NCBI RefSeq assembly: GCF_900129385.1
Contig: NZ_FQVO01000001.1
Span: 496,001 to 560,000, forward strand
DNA: 64,000 bases
Origin: Chryseobacterium takakiae
GTDB lineage: Bacteria > Bacteroidota > Bacteroidia > Flavobacteriales > Weeksellaceae
Direction of reading: 5' to 3'
Below are positions 52,291 to 59,781 of this stretch, one piece after another (position 1 is the stretch's first letter; every line of letters starts with the position of its first letter). The notes under the pieces are model-generated. The model was not told where the DNA came from, did no database searches, and saw nothing but the letters and a program-made list of their open reading frames with translations. Made by a program: the position numbers and the translations under genes.

Positions 52291-54621
52291 ATGCAGATAT
52301 TATCCTTTAAAATTGCCACTTCCGCAGCAGCAATTTGTTTCAGTACGGCTGTTTTTGCACAACAAAAATATTCGGTAAGCGGCACCATAAAAGACATCAG
52401 GAATGGTGAACTTATGATCGGGGTTACAGTAAAAGTTGCTGAAGACCCTACCATTTCTGTAGTTTCCAACGATTACGGATTTTATTCGCTTTCCCTTCCG
52501 AAAGGAACCTATAATCTTATCATTTCAAATCCCGGCTTTAAAGATTTTCAGCAAAGTATTACGGTTGAAGATAATATAAAAAAGGATCTGCAGCTCGCTC
52601 AGGAAGAAGAAAAAGTAGCAAAGATTGAAGAGGTAGTCATCTCAGGAGTTAAAAAGGACAAAAACCTGACTACCGCACAAATGGGAACAGAAACGCTAAG
52701 TATCAAGAATATCGAAAAACTGCCTGTTCTTTTTGGTGAAAAGGATATTATGAAAACCATTCAGCTTTTACCGGGTATAAAAAGCAATGGAGAAGGCAGC
52801 AGCGGATTCAGTGTTCGGGGCGGAGCATCAGATCAAAACCTTATCCTGCTGGATGAAGCTGCAGTTTACAACGCCTCTCATCTTCTTGGTTTTTTCAGTA
52901 CTTTCAACAGTGATGCCCTGAAGGATGCGAGTATTATCAAGGGAAACAGCCCGGCGCAGTATGGAGGCCGCCTTTCTTCCGTACTGGATGTTAAAATGAA
53001 GGATGGAAACAACAAAGAATATAATGTGAACGGCGGACTCGGGCTGATCAGCAGCAGGCTGAGTGTTGAAGGTCCTATTCAAAAAGAAAAATCTTCTTTT
53101 ATTGTTTCCGGAAGAAGAACCTATGCGGATGTATTTTTAAAGGCAACTGATGACTTTAAAGACAGTAAACTTTATTTTTATGATTTAAATTTGAAGGCTA
53201 ATTATCAGATTAACGAAAACAACAGGCTTTATTTATCAGGATATTTCGGAAGAGATGTTCTGGGATTGGGTGATACTTTTGCAACAGACTGGGGAAATAC
53301 AACCGCTACCCTGCGTTGGAACAGCATTATCAGCAGCAAATTGTTTTCCAATACTTCTTTTATATTCAGCAACTATAATTATAATGTGAGCTTAAGCAGC
53401 AACAATAATACATTCGGGCTTTCTTCCGAAATCGAAGACTGGAACCTGAAGCAGGATTTTACGTGGTTTGCAGGGAATAATCATTCTGTGAAATTTGGTC
53501 TCCAATCGATTTATCACACCATTACACCAAGCAGCGCATCAGGAACCAGTGTCAGCAGTTTTCCCAGAAACCCGAGACATTCATGGGAAAATGCTTTTTA
53601 TATAAACGATGATTATAAAGTGAATGAGAAACTTACCGTAAACTATGGGATAAGGCTTTCTTTATTCAGTGTTTTAGGTGGTGATACTTTCAACACGTAT
53701 GAAAACGGAGTTCTTACCGGTTCAGAATTTCTTGAAAAAGGAAAATTCGGCAAAACATATGTAAATCCGGAACCGAGAATTACGGCTAATTACCGGATCA
53801 ATGAAGTCAGCAGCATTAAAGGAGGATATTCCAGAAATACACAGAACCTGCATTTGCTAAGCAACAGTGGAAGCGGAAATCCCACAGACCAGTGGATCGG
53901 AAGCAGCTATACAGTGAAACCCGAAATAGCAGACCAGGTGAGCATAGGCTACAGCAGAAATTTTAGCAATAATAATTACGAGGTTAATACCGAAGTATAC
54001 TATAAATCCATGAAGAACCAGATTGATTATAAAAATGGTGCACAGATAACCTTCGATACGGCAGCTGATGTGGAAAGCGAACTTCTTTTTGGTAAAGGCA
54101 GAGCCTACGGACTTGAGATTATTGCTAAAAAGAAAAGCGGGAAACTTACCGGATGGGTTTCCTACACCCTTTCAAAAACCGAAAGAAAAATAAATGGAAT
54201 TAATGATAATGAATGGTATAACGCAAGAATGGACAAAACGCATGACCTTTCGGTAGTAGCGACCTATCAGCTCAATCCGAAATGGTCTTTTTCCGGATTG
54301 TTTCTTTACAGCACCGGAAATGCAGTAACCTTCCCTACAGGAAAATATGAACTGAACGGACAAACTGTTTTTCAATACAGCAAACGAAATGCAGACCGTA
54401 TGCCGGCTTATCACAGAATGGATCTGAATGCAACTTACGAACCCGCTTCCAACCGGCGCTTTAAGGGATCCTGGTCTTTCGGAGTTTATAATGTTTACGG
54501 ACGGGAAAACGCCTATGTCATCAATTTCGAGGATAACCCTGACAATCCGGGGACAACAAGAGCTGTACAGACATCGCTGTTCAGATGGGTTCCTAATATC
54601 ACTTATAATTTTAAGTTTTAA
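52291..54621 (+). CDS. TonB-dependent outer-membrane receptor with carboxypeptidase-like domain
   Basis: A 776-residue receptor that imports a ligand across the outer membrane using TonB energy. The signal peptide ends CFSTAVFAQ (residue 24). A CarboxypepD_reg-like domain follows (YSVSGTIKDIRNGELMIGV to about 110), then the plug (NIEKLPVLFGEKDIMKTIQL; SSGFSVRGGASDQNLILLDE) and a 22-strand-type barrel ending VPNITYNFKF. It is shorter than SusC proteins (about 1000) and has no SusD partner; a DUF4249 lipoprotein gene follows after 2 bases, a frequent pair in Bacteroidota. The start was chosen from the signal peptide and promoter position. Ligand unknown. Confidence 0.9.
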   Translation: MQILSFKIATSAAAICFSTAVFAQQKYSVSGTIKDIRNGELMIGVTVKVAEDPTISVVSNDYGFYSLSLPKGTYNLIISNPGFKDFQQSITVEDNIKKDLQLAQEEEKVAKIEEVVISGVKKDKNLTTAQMGTETLSIKNIEKLPVLFGEKDIMKTIQLLPGIKSNGEGSSGFSVRGGASDQNLILLDEAAVYNASHLLGFFSTFNSDALKDASIIKGNSPAQYGGRLSSVLDVKMKDGNNKEYNVNGGLGLISSRLSVEGPIQKEKSSFIVSGRRTYADVFLKATDDFKDSKLYFYDLNLKANYQINENNRLYLSGYFGRDVLGLGDTFATDWGNTTATLRWNSIISSKLFSNTSFIFSNYNYNVSLSSNNNTFGLSSEIEDWNLKQDFTWFAGNNHSVKFGLQSIYHTITPSSASGTSVSSFPRNPRHSWENAFYINDDYKVNEKLTVNYGIRLSLFSVLGGDTFNTYENGVLTGSEFLEKGKFGKTYVNPEPRITANYRINEVSSIKGGYSRNTQNLHLLSNSGSGNPTDQWIGSSYTVKPEIADQVSIGYSRNFSNNNYEVNTEVYYKSMKNQIDYKNGAQITFDTAADVESELLFGKGRAYGLEIIAKKKSGKLTGWVSYTLSKTERKINGINDNEWYNARMDKTHDLSVVATYQLNPKWSFSGLFLYSTGNAVTFPTGKYELNGQTVFQYSKRNADRMPAYHRMDLNATYEPASNRRFKGSWSFGVYNVYGRENAYVINFEDNPDNPGTTRAVQTSLFRWVPNITYNFKF

Positions 54622-54623
54622 TC

Positions 54624-55430
54624 ATGAAAAAAATATTTTTAATCATAGCAGCCCTTACAATAACCGTTTCATGTGAAAAAGAAATTGATCTGGAACTGGA
54701 GAACGAAAGCGGAAAAATTGTAATCGAGGGTAATATTACGGATAAAGCAGGTCCTTATATTGTAAAAATAACAAAATCGGTTTCTTTTACTTCCGATAAT
54801 GAATATCCTGCAGTAGAAGATGCACAGGTAACTTTAAGTGACAATGCAGGACATTCTGAAGTATTGCAATATATAGGCGGCGGAAATTATAAAACCTCTA
54901 CAATCACCGGTGAGCCGGGAAGAACGTATACCTTAACCGTAAAAGCTGAAGGTAACGAATATGTTGCACAAAGTACCATGCCCCAGCCGGTTGCTTTTGA
55001 GGGCCTTCTGCAGGATTCTTTTGTAGCAGCGGGTGAAACAAGCTATACGCTTTTGCCTGTTTTCACGGATCCTCCTGCTTTAGGAAACCGTTATCTTTTC
55101 AGTTTTACCGTAAACAATAATCCTAAAAAGTTTTTCTCGGAATTTTCAGACAATGTAAACAACGGTATGCTCAATCAAAGGCCGTTACTGCTTCCTAATG
55201 ATGACAGTGATCCGGGCGATATAAAAGTTGTGCCCGGAGATAGTATTTATGTTGAAATGCAGTGTATCGACAACCAGGTATATACCTTCTATTCTGCTCT
55301 TCTTCAGCTTTCCGGCAGTGGTCCCGGTGGCGGAATTACTCCTGCAAATCCACCGAGTAATATCAGCAATGGCGCGCTGGGATATTTTTCCGCGCATACC
55401 TCAGAAAAGTTAAGTGCCGTTATTCAGTAA
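54624..55430 (+). CDS. DUF4249 domain lipoprotein
   Basis: A 268-residue lipoprotein: the signal ends TITVSC, with the cysteine at 17, then EKEIDLELENESGKIVIEG. That E-x-E/D start and the following ITDKAGPYIVKITKSVSF, VEDAQVTLSDNAG and GEPGRTYTLTVKAEG are typical of DUF4249. These proteins are thought to sit at the outer membrane with their TonB receptor. The gene follows the receptor by 2 bases and its stop codon lies within the stem of a terminator. At 268 residues it is shorter than many family members (350-400). Function of the family is not established. Confidence 0.85.
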   Translation: MKKIFLIIAALTITVSCEKEIDLELENESGKIVIEGNITDKAGPYIVKITKSVSFTSDNEYPAVEDAQVTLSDNAGHSEVLQYIGGGNYKTSTITGEPGRTYTLTVKAEGNEYVAQSTMPQPVAFEGLLQDSFVAAGETSYTLLPVFTDPPALGNRYLFSFTVNNNPKKFFSEFSDNVNNGMLNQRPLLLPNDDSDPGDIKVVPGDSIYVEMQCIDNQVYTFYSALLQLSGSGPGGGITPANPPSNISNGALGYFSAHTSEKLSAVIQ

Positions 55431-55440
55431 CGGCACTTTT
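55412..55440 (+). terminator. Terminator overlapping the DUF4249 stop codon
   Basis: Perfect 11-base stem AAGTGCCGTTA/TAACGGCACTT (55412-55422 and 55428-55438) with a 5-base loop and a T run. The TAA stop at 55428-55430 is part of the right arm. A converging gene ends 35 bases on, so it may work in both directions. Confidence 0.85.
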
Positions 55441-55474
55441 ATTTAGTTCAAATCTTAACATTTCCAATGGTTAG

Positions 55475-55849
55475 TTACGCATACATTTTTGATTCAATCG
55501 GCAGACAAAGAAGGTTTTTCTTTACCAGCAGGAAGAGGTCATCAAAATAAAAAGGAATAGAGATATCATTTTTTTCAGTAAGAATTATTCCGTCCTCATC
55601 CGTACAGTAAAGCCTGAAAACGTTTCCTTCTACTCTTTTAAAATGCCAGTGCTGTGTTTCACAGTTGATTTTAGGCTGTTCTTCCAGGATGATTTCCAGC
55701 AGCCAGCTGCAGTCTTCTTCGTTGGAGACATCCACAATACCTTTGGTTAATTTATAACCTTCTTTAAATTCAAACAGTTCTTCTGTTGATGTGTAAGAAT
55801 CGTAAAGCGTGTTTACGGAATTTCTTTTTTTGTTTCTTTTAATACTCAT
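55475..55849 (-). CDS. DUF6876-like protein (paralogue 2)
   Basis: A 124-residue soluble protein. It shares with the gene just upstream the pattern F(E)F-x-(E)G-x-(K/F)-x-L-(T/S)-(K/E)-GI, then (C)SWLLEIIL / CQWLLQIICF, then W-x-(F/L)KR-x-EG, L-x-C-x-D and a hydrophobic end (LLCLPIES / LILPAEY). These features match DUF6876, a small family often found in phages and mobile elements. The N-terminus is basic (KRNKKRNS). It lies 28 bases after its paralogue, downstream in the same unit, and is the more diverged copy. Function unknown. Confidence 0.65.
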   Translation of the reverse strand: MSIKRNKKRNSVNTLYDSYTSTEELFEFKEGYKLTKGIVDVSNEEDCSWLLEIILEEQPKINCETQHWHFKRVEGNVFRLYCTDEDGIILTEKNDISIPFYFDDLFLLVKKNLLCLPIESKMYA

Positions 55850-55877
55850 GAGATTAGTTAATTAATTATTCTTAGGT

Positions 55878-56312
55878 TTAGTTCAATTTTGTTTTAATAT
55901 CATCCATACTTTTGAAAGTATGATTTGCTGTATCATTTTTGATAAGCTTTACAAATTCATTATATTCTGCCGGCAAGATGAGGTAACTGCCAATTTTCCA
56001 TATCGTAATTTCATTAAATAAGAAATCCGGTGATATAAAAGTATTTTCAAAAAGAACAGTTCCGGAACTGTCTTTACATTGGAGCTGGTATTCTAATCCT
56101 TCTTTTCTCTTCAGCTTCCAGAACTCTACCAATTGTACACCCGATTCTTTCTGCTGAAAACAGATGATCTGTAAAAGCCATTGACATTGTGTTTCACCTG
56201 ATATTCTGAAAATACCTTCCGAGAGGAAAAACCCGGATTGGAATTCAATAAAATCTCTGGGCTGTATAAAATGACGGTAGTAGTCATTCGCAGATTGCAT
56301 ATAATTTTTCAT
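55878..56312 (-). CDS. DUF6876-like protein (paralogue 1)
   Basis: A 144-residue protein with the DUF6876 pattern in good form: DYYRHFIQPRDFIEFQSGFF near 11-30, CQWLLQIICFQQ near 43-54, LVEFWKLKRKEG, LQCKDSSGTVLFEN and IWKIGSYLILPAEY near the C-terminus. Family members of about 100-140 residues are found in phages, conjugative elements and some chromosomes; none has a known role to my knowledge. It is divergent from the XRE-type regulator at 56384, with a 71-base shared promoter region in which the two -7 boxes overlap, so the regulator probably controls it. Confidence 0.75.
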   Translation of the reverse strand: MKNYMQSANDYYRHFIQPRDFIEFQSGFFLSEGIFRISGETQCQWLLQIICFQQKESGVQLVEFWKLKRKEGLEYQLQCKDSSGTVLFENTFISPDFLFNEITIWKIGSYLILPAEYNEFVKLIKNDTANHTFKSMDDIKTKLN

Positions 56313-56339
56313 TTGTATTAATATTCTATAATTTTGTTT

Positions 56340-56371
56340 TATCTTTGCAAATATAGACTAAATTCCGACTA
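56340..56371. promoter_or_regulatory. Overlapping divergent -7 boxes with a GACTA direct repeat
   Basis: TATCTTTG (56340-56347, plus) and TATATTTG (56354-56347, minus) both fit TAnnTTTG and share one base, so the two promoters cannot be used at once. GACTA repeats at 56356-56360 and 56367-56371, 11 bases apart, one helix turn: a likely operator for the XRE-type protein. Confidence 0.45.
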
Positions 56372-56383
56372 TAAAAAATAATT

Positions 56384-56848
56384 ATGGACAAAATTCAGAC
56401 CACAAAAGAAAGAATTTTAATTTTTTTAGAGGCAAACAACATTAAAAAGGAAACTTTTTACAGAGAAAGCGGGATTTCGGCGTCCAATTTTAAAGGTGCC
56501 GGACTGAAAAGTGACCTGGGTGTGGATAAGCTTGCCCGGATCCTGAGAGTCTATCCGGACCTTAATGATAATCTTATCTGGCTGATCACCGGTGAAGGAG
56601 AATTATTAACAGAAGCTGAGAAAAACAAAAAAGACCATCGGAATGATGATCTTTATACTAATGAAATTAATGATAAGATTGGGGATCTGCTTGCTAATTT
56701 GTTTGCCCAGTACAATACTCAGGACAAAACATTGATGTTTCTTCAAAGCCAGATCAGTAAAATTGAAAAGAAATACAGTAAAGCTATTTCAGAACAAAAT
56801 AAGATGTTGAACGAAATACTTTCAGCAATGAAAATATCTGCCAAATAA
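56384..56848 (+). CDS. XRE/phage-repressor-like transcriptional regulator
   Basis: A 154-residue protein. Residues 5-75 form a helix-turn-helix domain of the CI/XRE type: ERILIFLEANNIKKETFYRE, then SGISASNFKGAGLKSDLGVD and the WLITGEGELL end seen in many Bacteroidota regulators of this class. The C-terminal 60 residues are helical and likely coiled (LMFLQSQISKIEKKYSKAIS), for oligomer formation. There is no S24 peptidase domain, so it is not a LexA-like self-cleaving repressor. It is divergent from the DUF6876 pair with overlapping promoters and ends one base before a converging gene. Autoregulation is inferred. Confidence 0.8.
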   Translation: MDKIQTTKERILIFLEANNIKKETFYRESGISASNFKGAGLKSDLGVDKLARILRVYPDLNDNLIWLITGEGELLTEAEKNKKDHRNDDLYTNEINDKIGDLLANLFAQYNTQDKTLMFLQSQISKIEKKYSKAISEQNKMLNEILSAMKISAK

Positions 56849-56849
56849 A

Positions 56850-57107
56850 TTAGTTTTTATTAATGATAATCTTTTCTGAACCATAAATAAAACTTTTTGT
56901 AGGTACAGACATAACGATATACCCAAGTTCATTGGTAAACACTTCCAATTCCTCCAGGGTTTTTATAAATCCGTTATTGATTTCTTTCTTTACCAAATTC
57001 ATTTTTCTTATATATTCCTCTTCAGATATTACCGTATTGTCATAATCTTCCCATAATTTATCCGAGAGAGCAACAAGAATCTTTAATCTATCTCTGTGAC
57101 TACTCAT
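56850..57107 (-). CDS. Hypothetical protein
   Basis: An 85-residue soluble protein I do not recognise. It is charged and mostly helical at first (SHRDRLKILVALSDKLWEDY; EEEYIRKMNLVKKEI), then turns beta-like and hydrophobic (LGYIVMSVPTKSFIYG). No cysteine or signal peptide is present. Its start overlaps the end of the membrane-protein gene by 8 bases, so the two are translationally coupled. It converges with the XRE gene with one base between the stops. Confidence 0.55.
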   Translation of the reverse strand: MSSHRDRLKILVALSDKLWEDYDNTVISEEEYIRKMNLVKKEINNGFIKTLEELEVFTNELGYIVMSVPTKSFIYGSEKIIINKN

Positions 57108-57711
57108 TTTTTCCTAAACGTTTAAATAATATGGAAGAAAATCTTTCAAGTGTACTGTTATTAAATTTATCAAGCAGATAAATTTTTCTGTAATACCTAT
57201 CCAGCAGAAACACAAGCACTATAATCACCAACAGCAGGCAAATAATTGCTGCATCCGCAATTGCGGAAATTTTGTTCTGGTTAAAGAACACGAATTTCAC
57301 ATAAGTGCTTAGGTGGAAATACCCTGATATTAAGGCCGCATAAAAAGTAAACCTGTTTGCCCTGAACAATCCGCCCAGCGCCAACAGTATCATACAAACG
57401 GGTATCGACAAAAAGTAAATAGCAGAATCCAGATCAAGACTTCTTACACCGGCGTTATTATCTAGCTGCACCGTTACATCAGTGAAGTATCCTACTATAT
57501 TGTTAAGAAAAGGCAATATAGCTGAAATAATAACAAAAACAGAAGCCGTAATCTCGATAATGAGCTTACTTAGGCCTGTCCGGTTTTGTCGGATCAATTG
57601 TTTCTCCGGTGTCAGTTCCTCCCTGTCCTGCGGAGATGTCTGCTGGGATTGCTTGTGATACATCAATAATTTCTTTGCTTTTTGTTGAATCTGTTCTTTT
57701 AGCCGTTTCAT
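57100..57711 (-). CDS. Membrane protein of unknown function
   Basis: A protein of up to 203 residues with about four to five hydrophobic helices: LIIEITASVFVIISAILPFL near 49-68, AIYFLSIPVCMILLALGGLF near 95-114, FYAALISGYF near 122-131 and AAIICLLLVIIVLVFLL near 152-168, then a basic tail. The first 48 residues (KRLKEQIQQKAKKLLMYHK...) overlap the lipoprotein gene in another frame for 146 bases. The true start may be later, for example the ATG at 57663 or a TTG at 57597. I kept the longest ATG frame. It overlaps the next gene by 8 bases. No family is recognised. Confidence 0.5.
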   Translation of the reverse strand: MKRLKEQIQQKAKKLLMYHKQSQQTSPQDREELTPEKQLIRQNRTGLSKLIIEITASVFVIISAILPFLNNIVGYFTDVTVQLDNNAGVRSLDLDSAIYFLSIPVCMILLALGGLFRANRFTFYAALISGYFHLSTYVKFVFFNQNKISAIADAAIICLLLVIIVLVFLLDRYYRKIYLLDKFNNSTLERFSSILFKRLGKNE

Positions 57712-57850
57712 CTCCCTGATCGCTTTCAGCTTTAAAAGCTACTGGAGTCTTACTTGTTTCAGGGTATGAATCTCCCTCTTCATACCTATCCGAACAAGCC
57801 GCTAAAAGCGATAATAATAAGATTCCGGATAATAATAGTTTTATGTTCAT
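57566..57850 (-). CDS. Small lipoprotein
   Basis: A 94-residue lipoprotein: MNIKLLLSGILLLSLLAACS gives a good lipobox with Cys 19. It is followed by an acidic, Asp/Glu/Thr-rich, probably unstructured chain (DRYEEGDSYPETSK; TDSTKSKEIIDVS) ending IDPTKPDRPK. I chose the ATG at 57850 over a GTG seven codons upstream because it starts the signal peptide directly. It is the first gene of a three-gene unit and its 3' part overlaps the longest form of the membrane-protein gene. Its role is unknown; it would be an envelope protein. Confidence 0.65.
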   Translation of the reverse strand: MNIKLLLSGILLLSLLAACSDRYEEGDSYPETSKTPVAFKAESDQGDETAKRTDSTKSKEIIDVSQAIPADISAGQGGTDTGETIDPTKPDRPK

Positions 57851-58415
57851 AGTAAAAATAATTTTTAGCACCTAAAGATAAAGTTTTTACTTCTAAATTT
57901 AGATATAGTAAAAATATAATAATTACTTCTTATTTCCTATAAGAAAATATATATTATTTTTCCGAATTCATTATATCACCGCATATTGAATTCAAATTTA
58001 GTAAAATATATTCAGATTTAAGAAAATAAATGAAAAAATAAAACTTAAAATTTATCGAATTATAAAGTAATCTGACAGTTTTAAAATACTCCTATCATCA
58101 ATAAAAATAGAATCAATTTAAAAAAGAATGTTATACATGTTTTTTTAAAGCACTGACAGTCAAAAAATTAAAAATGATATTATTTTATTCACTAATACAT
58201 TCCAAAAATCAATAAAAAAATAACTCTACTTTTATCATACCCTATTTTAAAGGAGAATTTTTTTTTCCACATTAAGCGATCTTAAATAATTTATTTTAAT
58301 AAAATTATAGATTATGGTTAATGTATAAAAAGTAAAATATACCATAACAGCAATAAATGATGACATGTTTTTTGCATGCTTGGCCGTAATTTTGCACTCT
58401 TATATCACAATTGAT
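57851..58415. other. AT-rich divergent spacer
   Basis: No gene is visible in these bases, which are close to pure A/T in parts. The right end holds the -7 box for the universal stress gene (58387-58394). Confidence 0.5.
58387..58394 (+). promoter_or_regulatory. -7 box of the universal stress protein gene
   Basis: TAATTTTG fits TAnnTTTG. RNA would start near 58401, 15 bases before the ATG at 58416; this rules out the upstream in-frame ATG at 58365 as the start. The -33 region is weak. Confidence 0.4.
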
Positions 58416-59324
58416 ATGGAAAAACACACCAAAATAAAAACAATTTTAGTTGCTATTGATTTTACACAAAAAACTGACAGCGCAACAATTCTTGCCGTAC
58501 ATATGGCAAAAAGGCATAATGCACGGATCATTCTGTTTCATAATGTGATGAATTTTTATATTATTGACCGAACAGGAAGACAGGTAGTAGGTGAAGATAC
58601 GGTAACTAAACAATATGCCGATGCAGAACACAGCCTCGAATTAATTAAAAATTCTCTGCAGCAAAACTATAATGATATTACGTTTTTGAAAAAAATCGGA
58701 ACAGATACCATTACCAACAGCATCAACAAAATTGTTGAGGAAGAATCTGTAGACATTGTCATTACCGGAACATCCGGAAAACAGGGATTGCGGGAGCTTA
58801 TCCTGGGCTCTTCTTCTTATCAGATTCTTAAAGGAGTAAGCTGCTCGGTTCTGCTGATGCCGGAAGGTTCCAAACAATTTAAATTTGAGAAAATTTTAGT
58901 CCCTGTACGTGTTCTTGAAAAACTTAAAGAAAAAATGGAAATCTCAAAACTTATTGCTGAGAAAAACAAAGGTCTTATCAGTCTTTTCGGAATATCGGGA
59001 GATGAAAATTTTACCAGTATCCGAAAAGCCTTTATCAATATACGGGAATCTCTGAAAGGAAGTGATACGGAAGACTACACTTCATTTACCGTGAGCAATG
59101 ATAAAGCCGTGGAAATATCCAAAGCGTCCAAAGATGCGGAATTTGACCTTATTATTCTGAATTATCAGGATGAAGAAAGCTGGAAATCATTCTTTTCTGA
59201 GAATTTTTTCAAACAGATTATTAATAACACTTCCGTGCCATTGCTTTTTTTTAAGGACAATGACAACCCTGCCCAAGACCCGGAACCGGCAGGTTACGAT
59301 ATTACACTACCATTCCCGGGATAA
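58416..59324 (+). CDS. Universal stress protein, tandem domains
   Basis: A 302-residue protein with two USP-like domains. Domain 1 (about 6-142) has KTILVAIDFTQKTDSATILA, with the strand 1 and ATP-site aspartate, and VDIVITGTSGKQGLRELILG then SSSYQILKGVSCSVLLMP, the G-2x-G-9x-G-S/T type nucleotide loop. Domain 2 (about 150-285) starts FEKILVPVRVLEKLKEK and ends NTSVPLLFF; its nucleotide loop is degenerate. USPs bind ATP or AMP and support stress survival. It heads a likely operon with a GNAT enzyme (9-base gap) and a racemase-like enzyme. The C-terminal tail is proline-rich. Confidence 0.88.
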   Translation: MEKHTKIKTILVAIDFTQKTDSATILAVHMAKRHNARIILFHNVMNFYIIDRTGRQVVGEDTVTKQYADAEHSLELIKNSLQQNYNDITFLKKIGTDTITNSINKIVEEESVDIVITGTSGKQGLRELILGSSSYQILKGVSCSVLLMPEGSKQFKFEKILVPVRVLEKLKEKMEISKLIAEKNKGLISLFGISGDENFTSIRKAFINIRESLKGSDTEDYTSFTVSNDKAVEISKASKDAEFDLIILNYQDEESWKSFFSENFFKQIINNTSVPLLFFKDNDNPAQDPEPAGYDITLPFPG

Positions 59325-59333
59325 TAATAAAAG

Positions 59334-59780
59334 ATGATAATATTTAATATATACCAACCCAAAAATTCAACAGAAACAATTGAAATTTCATCATTAACAG
59401 CATTTCTCTTCGAGCATCTCGGACAGTACGGAGATCCGGAGACAGATATCAGAAAAGCTATAGAATATGCTTTAGGCATAGAAAATAAACCAGGGGGACT
59501 CATTGTCACCGCTGCAGATCAGCAGACAGGAAAACTAAAGGGTGTCTGTGTTGTCAACAAAACCGGAATGAGCGGTTATATACCTGAAAATATCCTGGTT
59601 TACATTGCTACAGACAAAGAATCCAGAGGACTGGGAATCGGCAAAAATATTATGCAGAAAGTCATCGAAAACACAGAAGGAGATATCGCGCTACACTGTG
59701 AAAGCGAAAACCCGGCCCGCCATCTTTACGAAAAGCTTGGATTCAAAAGCAAATATCTTGAAATGCGATTAAAAAAATAA
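59334..59780 (+). CDS. GNAT-family N-acetyltransferase
   Basis: A 148-residue acetyltransferase. Motif A is clear: VYIATDKESRGLGIGKNIMQ near 97-116, with the R-G-x-G-x-G acetyl-CoA loop, followed by ALHCESENPARHLYEKLGF near 123-141, the usual N-P-A-...-Y-E-K-L-G-F end. The N-terminal half has AIEYALGIENKPGGLIVTA. The acceptor cannot be read from sequence. It lies between the stress protein gene and the racemase-like gene (1-base gap), so an amino-acid or small amine substrate connected with the racemase product is possible; that is inference. Confidence 0.88.
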   Translation: MIIFNIYQPKNSTETIEISSLTAFLFEHLGQYGDPETDIRKAIEYALGIENKPGGLIVTAADQQTGKLKGVCVVNKTGMSGYIPENILVYIATDKESRGLGIGKNIMQKVIENTEGDIALHCESENPARHLYEKLGFKSKYLEMRLKK

Positions 59781-59781
59781 T

